Assembly: GCA_002796025.1 (NCBI GenBank)
Contig: PCVQ01000021.1
Span: 1 to 23,462 of the forward strand
Length of the DNA stretch: 23,462 nucleotides
Reading direction: 5' to 3'
Origin: Candidatus Peregrinibacteria bacterium CG11_big_fil_rev_8_21_14_0_20_46_8
GTDB lineage: Bacteria; Patescibacteriota; Gracilibacteria; UBA1369; UM-FILTER-53-11
The notes beneath the pieces are model-generated. The model saw only the letters and a program-made list of their open reading frames with translations, made no database searches and was not told the DNA's origin. Position numbers and translations under genes: made by a program. Positions 21,827 to 23,462 of this stretch are shown here, in pieces. Position 1 is the stretch's first letter. Every line of letters begins with the position of its first letter.

Positions 21827-22950
21827 TTTTTAAGTGCGAAATCTTTGCCGTGTAGAGTAATGTTTAGCGGTTGTAAGACCACTTCGCGCGATTCGCTCAC
21901 TTCAACATAACCGCCTACAACTGCATTTAATTTCTGCGCACGAGCAAGCTCCACAATGCGTAGGGCCTCTTCATCGCTCTCAACAAATATTGCTAGGCCG
22001 GTTCCGCAGTTAAAAGTGGTAAACATTGCTTCTTTATTCATGCCCGATTCGCGTTCTACAAATTCAAAAACTTCGAGCATCGGGAGCATTTGAGTAACAA
22101 CATAGCGCAGCGATTGTGCCGGGCGCATCAATTTTTGCCAGCCGTGTCCGGTAATGGGCTCAATGTTTGTCGGGTGAATGCCATCATCTAAGATGCTTTC
22201 TACAAGCGGCGTGTAGAGTTTTGATCCCTCATTAATGCCTTCCCAAAATTCGCGGCCACTCGGCATTTTTGTGCGATAGCCTTGCGGTAATTTTTTTGCG
22301 AGATCTCGAAGCGTGGTAAAGCCATTTTCGTGCGGGCCGGAACTTTCGACAAAGACAATTTTATTTCCCGCCTTTAAATTGCTCGATGAAATAGGTGCAA
22401 TACCTGCGGGCATCAATCCAAACAGCGCGCCGGCAATATCTAATTTATCTTCGTACAATTTGCTTTTAAGCTGGGGCGTTTCTCCAGAAAAGTAAACGCA
22501 GCCAACAGCGCGGCATCCTTCAACAAATCCATCCAAAAATCCCTGCATAAAGTTTTTATGAAACATCAAATCTGGTCGCGCACTCGGCATATAGAGTGAA
22601 ATTAAAATCGTCTGCATGCCGGTTGAGGCAGCATCGTTTGTCATAACCGAGACCGTTTTTGTTCCAATATTGCGCCAAAATGTTATCGCCTCTGCATCGC
22701 TCAAATCATCCGGCCGTGCATCATCGGCAGTGCCAAGTCCTTCGGGTAATAGGGTAATAAAGAGCTGCTCTGCACCGCTTTTTAAAAATGGTTTTAAATC
22801 GAGCTGAAAGACATTTGCGCTCGCGCCCAATCGCTCATCCGGCACGAATCCATATTTTTGAGCGAATTGCAGGGTCGAGCGGCTGGCCTCAATAAAGGCA
22901 TTTTTCGCAGCATCGAGTGCATTGTAGTCAACACGTTGTAGTGGCTCCAT
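21823..22950 (-). CDS. purM: Divergent PurM-like (AIR synthetase) protein
   Basis: Resembles phosphoribosylformylglycinamidine cyclo-ligase, which closes the imidazole ring in purine synthesis. Recognisable are SGETPQL (cf. GGETAEMP), SSGPHENGFTTLRDL (cf. GLHSNGFSLVR), HPTNIEPITGHGWQKLMR (cf. ITGGG) and MFTTFNCGTGLAIFV. Unlike canonical PurM, the N-terminal DGVGTK nucleotide loop is not found; the region reads LPEGLGTADDARPDDLSDAEAI. A VND-like VMTNDAASTGMQ replaces the usual VNDVLVQG. The 375 residues are slightly longer than usual, and no other purine gene is in the window. It could be a true PurM, or a PurM-fold enzyme with another substrate. The start ATG at 22950 has only weak promoter boxes upstream. 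Coupled with maf. Confidence 0.75.
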   Translation of the reverse strand: MEPLQRVDYNALDAAKNAFIEASRSTLQFAQKYGFVPDERLGASANVFQLDLKPFLKSGAEQLFITLLPEGLGTADDARPDDLSDAEAITFWRNIGTKTVSVMTNDAASTGMQTILISLYMPSARPDLMFHKNFMQGFLDGFVEGCRAVGCVYFSGETPQLKSKLYEDKLDIAGALFGLMPAGIAPISSSNLKAGNKIVFVESSGPHENGFTTLRDLAKKLPQGYRTKMPSGREFWEGINEGSKLYTPLVESILDDGIHPTNIEPITGHGWQKLMRPAQSLRYVVTQMLPMLEVFEFVERESGMNKEAMFTTFNCGTGLAIFVESDEEALRIVELARAQKLNAVVGGYVEVSESREVVLQPLNITLHGKDFALKK

Positions 22951-22966
22951 ATGTGTGTATCTAATC

Positions 22967-22989
22967 AGTAAAAGCCCAGAAGGGCAATA
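22967..22989. repeat. Small hairpin between purM-like and kinase genes
   Basis: GCCC-AGAA-GGGC near 22973-22984 is a 4-bp GC stem that on the minus strand is followed by TTTTA, like a tiny terminator. No minus-strand gene ends there, so it may insulate the divergent genes or be chance. Confidence 0.25.
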
Positions 22990-23012
22990 GGGAAGTCTGG
23001 CTCAAATGCCAC

Positions 23013-23053
23013 TTGACAGAATTGCTTGACATTGTGCGGCGGTATGGTATAAG
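23013..23053 (+). promoter_or_regulatory. Protein kinase gene promoter with tandem TTGACA
   Basis: TTGACA (23026-23031), 16-bp spacer, TATAAG (23048-23053) preceded by TGG, an extended -10. Six nucleotides separate it from the ATG at 23060, so the transcript should be leaderless. A second TTGACA at 23013-23018 lies 13 bp upstream in the same direction, as a direct repeat. Confidence 0.7.
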
Positions 23054-23059
23054 GCGTCT

Positions 23060-23462
23060 ATGCTAAAAATGGGGGAATCGATACAGGTAGGTGATGTGCA
23101 TTATACAGTCCAGCGTGAACTAGGCAGTGGGCGCTTTGGTAGTGTTTGGTTGGGTCTAGATATGACGGCCCCTGCAAACAAAGTGATACGTGAACATCAA
23201 GCTAGATATCGAGCGGCTGCATTGAAAGTACTTAAGAGAGATAGTGACTTTGATTTTAGCGAAGCTGTTAACCATGGATTGCGGTGCCGCAGCGAACTTC
23301 CCCCGGACTTATCAATTTCAAATTCGCTGGCACCTAAATTGATCTCACATGGAGCTGTTGAAATTGCTTGTACGGAATTTATTGAAGGTCCGATGGTGCG
23401 TACGATTATAGGCCAGTTGAGGCGTGCACAAGACAGTGAATTAGAAGATAGGAGATTGGAAG
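23060..23462 (+). CDS. Serine/threonine protein kinase, N-terminal part (cut by window end)
   Basis: The open frame has no stop up to the window edge (134 codons). The protein starts MLKMGESIQVGDVHYTVQRELG, then the glycine-rich loop LGSGRFGSVWLG (about 21-32). A 15-20-residue insertion follows, then AALKVLKRD, whose Lys is the ATP-anchoring one of the VAIK motif. Later LAPKLISHGAVEIACTEFIEGPMV matches the strand-hinge region (gatekeeper, then FIEG) of Hanks-type kinases. The C-helix glutamate may be in the SEAVNHGLR or CRSELPP part; the loop DxD and DFG motifs lie beyond the edge. No leader is needed, and an alternative ATG lies at 23069. Substrate, membrane segment and any sensor domain cannot be seen. 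Confidence 0.8.
   Translation, partial: MLKMGESIQVGDVHYTVQRELGSGRFGSVWLGLDMTAPANKVIREHQARYRAAALKVLKRDSDFDFSEAVNHGLRCRSELPPDLSISNSLAPKLISHGAVEIACTEFIEGPMVRTIIGQLRRAQDSELEDRRLE

Noticed and set aside
1..23462. CRISPR array, transposon ends, prophage or toxin-antitoxin pair
   Set aside because: No regularly spaced repeats, transposase motifs, phage structural genes or paired small genes of that kind were found.
1..23462. Reassigned TGA codon as in some candidate phyla lineages
   Set aside because: TGA ends several genes at 4-nt ATGA overlaps, and conserved proteins need no in-frame TGA.

Overview
The window is a gene-dense bacterial segment of mid-40s % GC by eye, on the standard genetic code: TGA ends several genes and is not reassigned. 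It most resembles a small-genome Patescibacteria (Candidate Phyla Radiation) chromosome. The reasons are the mix of divergent housekeeping genes with orphan membrane or secreted proteins, isolated biosynthetic steps instead of whole pathways, very short intergenic spaces, and almost no Shine-Dalgarno motifs. The lineage is an inference; no rRNA or ribosomal protein gene is present to settle it.

Layout, left to right. 1-3.5 kb: the 3' end of efp (+), a minus-strand pair (RluA-type pseudouridine synthase, then a membrane-anchored polysaccharide deacetylase), two plus-strand orphans (a multi-pass membrane protein and a small soluble protein) and a minus-strand bitopic orphan. At 3478-3551 is a tRNA-Pro(GGG) with encoded CCA. 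3.5-10.9 kb, minus strand: pheS-pheT, then a class A penicillin-binding protein translationally coupled to a saccharopine-dehydrogenase-like oxidoreductase. 10.9-11.8 kb: a divergent orphan (+) converges on an HU gene (-). 12.1-14.4 kb: topA (+), converging on a TPR protein (-). 15.7-16.5 kb: a putative lipoprotein (+). 16.5-19.9 kb, minus strand: nadE-nadM-phosphomannomutase, preceded by smpB. 20.0-23.0 kb, minus strand: a DoxX-family protein, an SLH-domain protein preceded by an unlisted 43-residue membrane peptide, and a purM-like gene coupled to maf. At 23060 a Ser/Thr protein kinase gene starts on the plus strand and leaves the window.

How the genes fit together: the set serves translation (EF-P, PheRS, tRNA-Pro, SmpB, pseudouridine synthase), chromosome topology (HU, TopA), cell envelope (PBP, deacetylase, SLH protein, hexose-phosphate mutase) and the last two steps of NAD synthesis. 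EF-P and tRNA-Pro both bear on proline decoding.

The most notable whole-window signal is promoter placement. For at least eight genes a recognisable -10 box lies only 6-13 nt before the start codon, often with a -35 box at 16-18 bp, and no Shine-Dalgarno is seen. This predicts widespread leaderless or near-leaderless mRNAs and corrects several start codons. Other points are a REP-like GC-rich palindrome inserted in frame in the phosphomannomutase gene, an NadE that looks like the synthetase half of the glutamine-dependent enzyme without its glutaminase, and a PurM homologue lacking the usual nucleotide-binding loop. I see no CRISPR array, transposase, prophage or defence system. I do not claim a wholly new system; the best candidates for novelty are the orphan proteins and the leaderless architecture.
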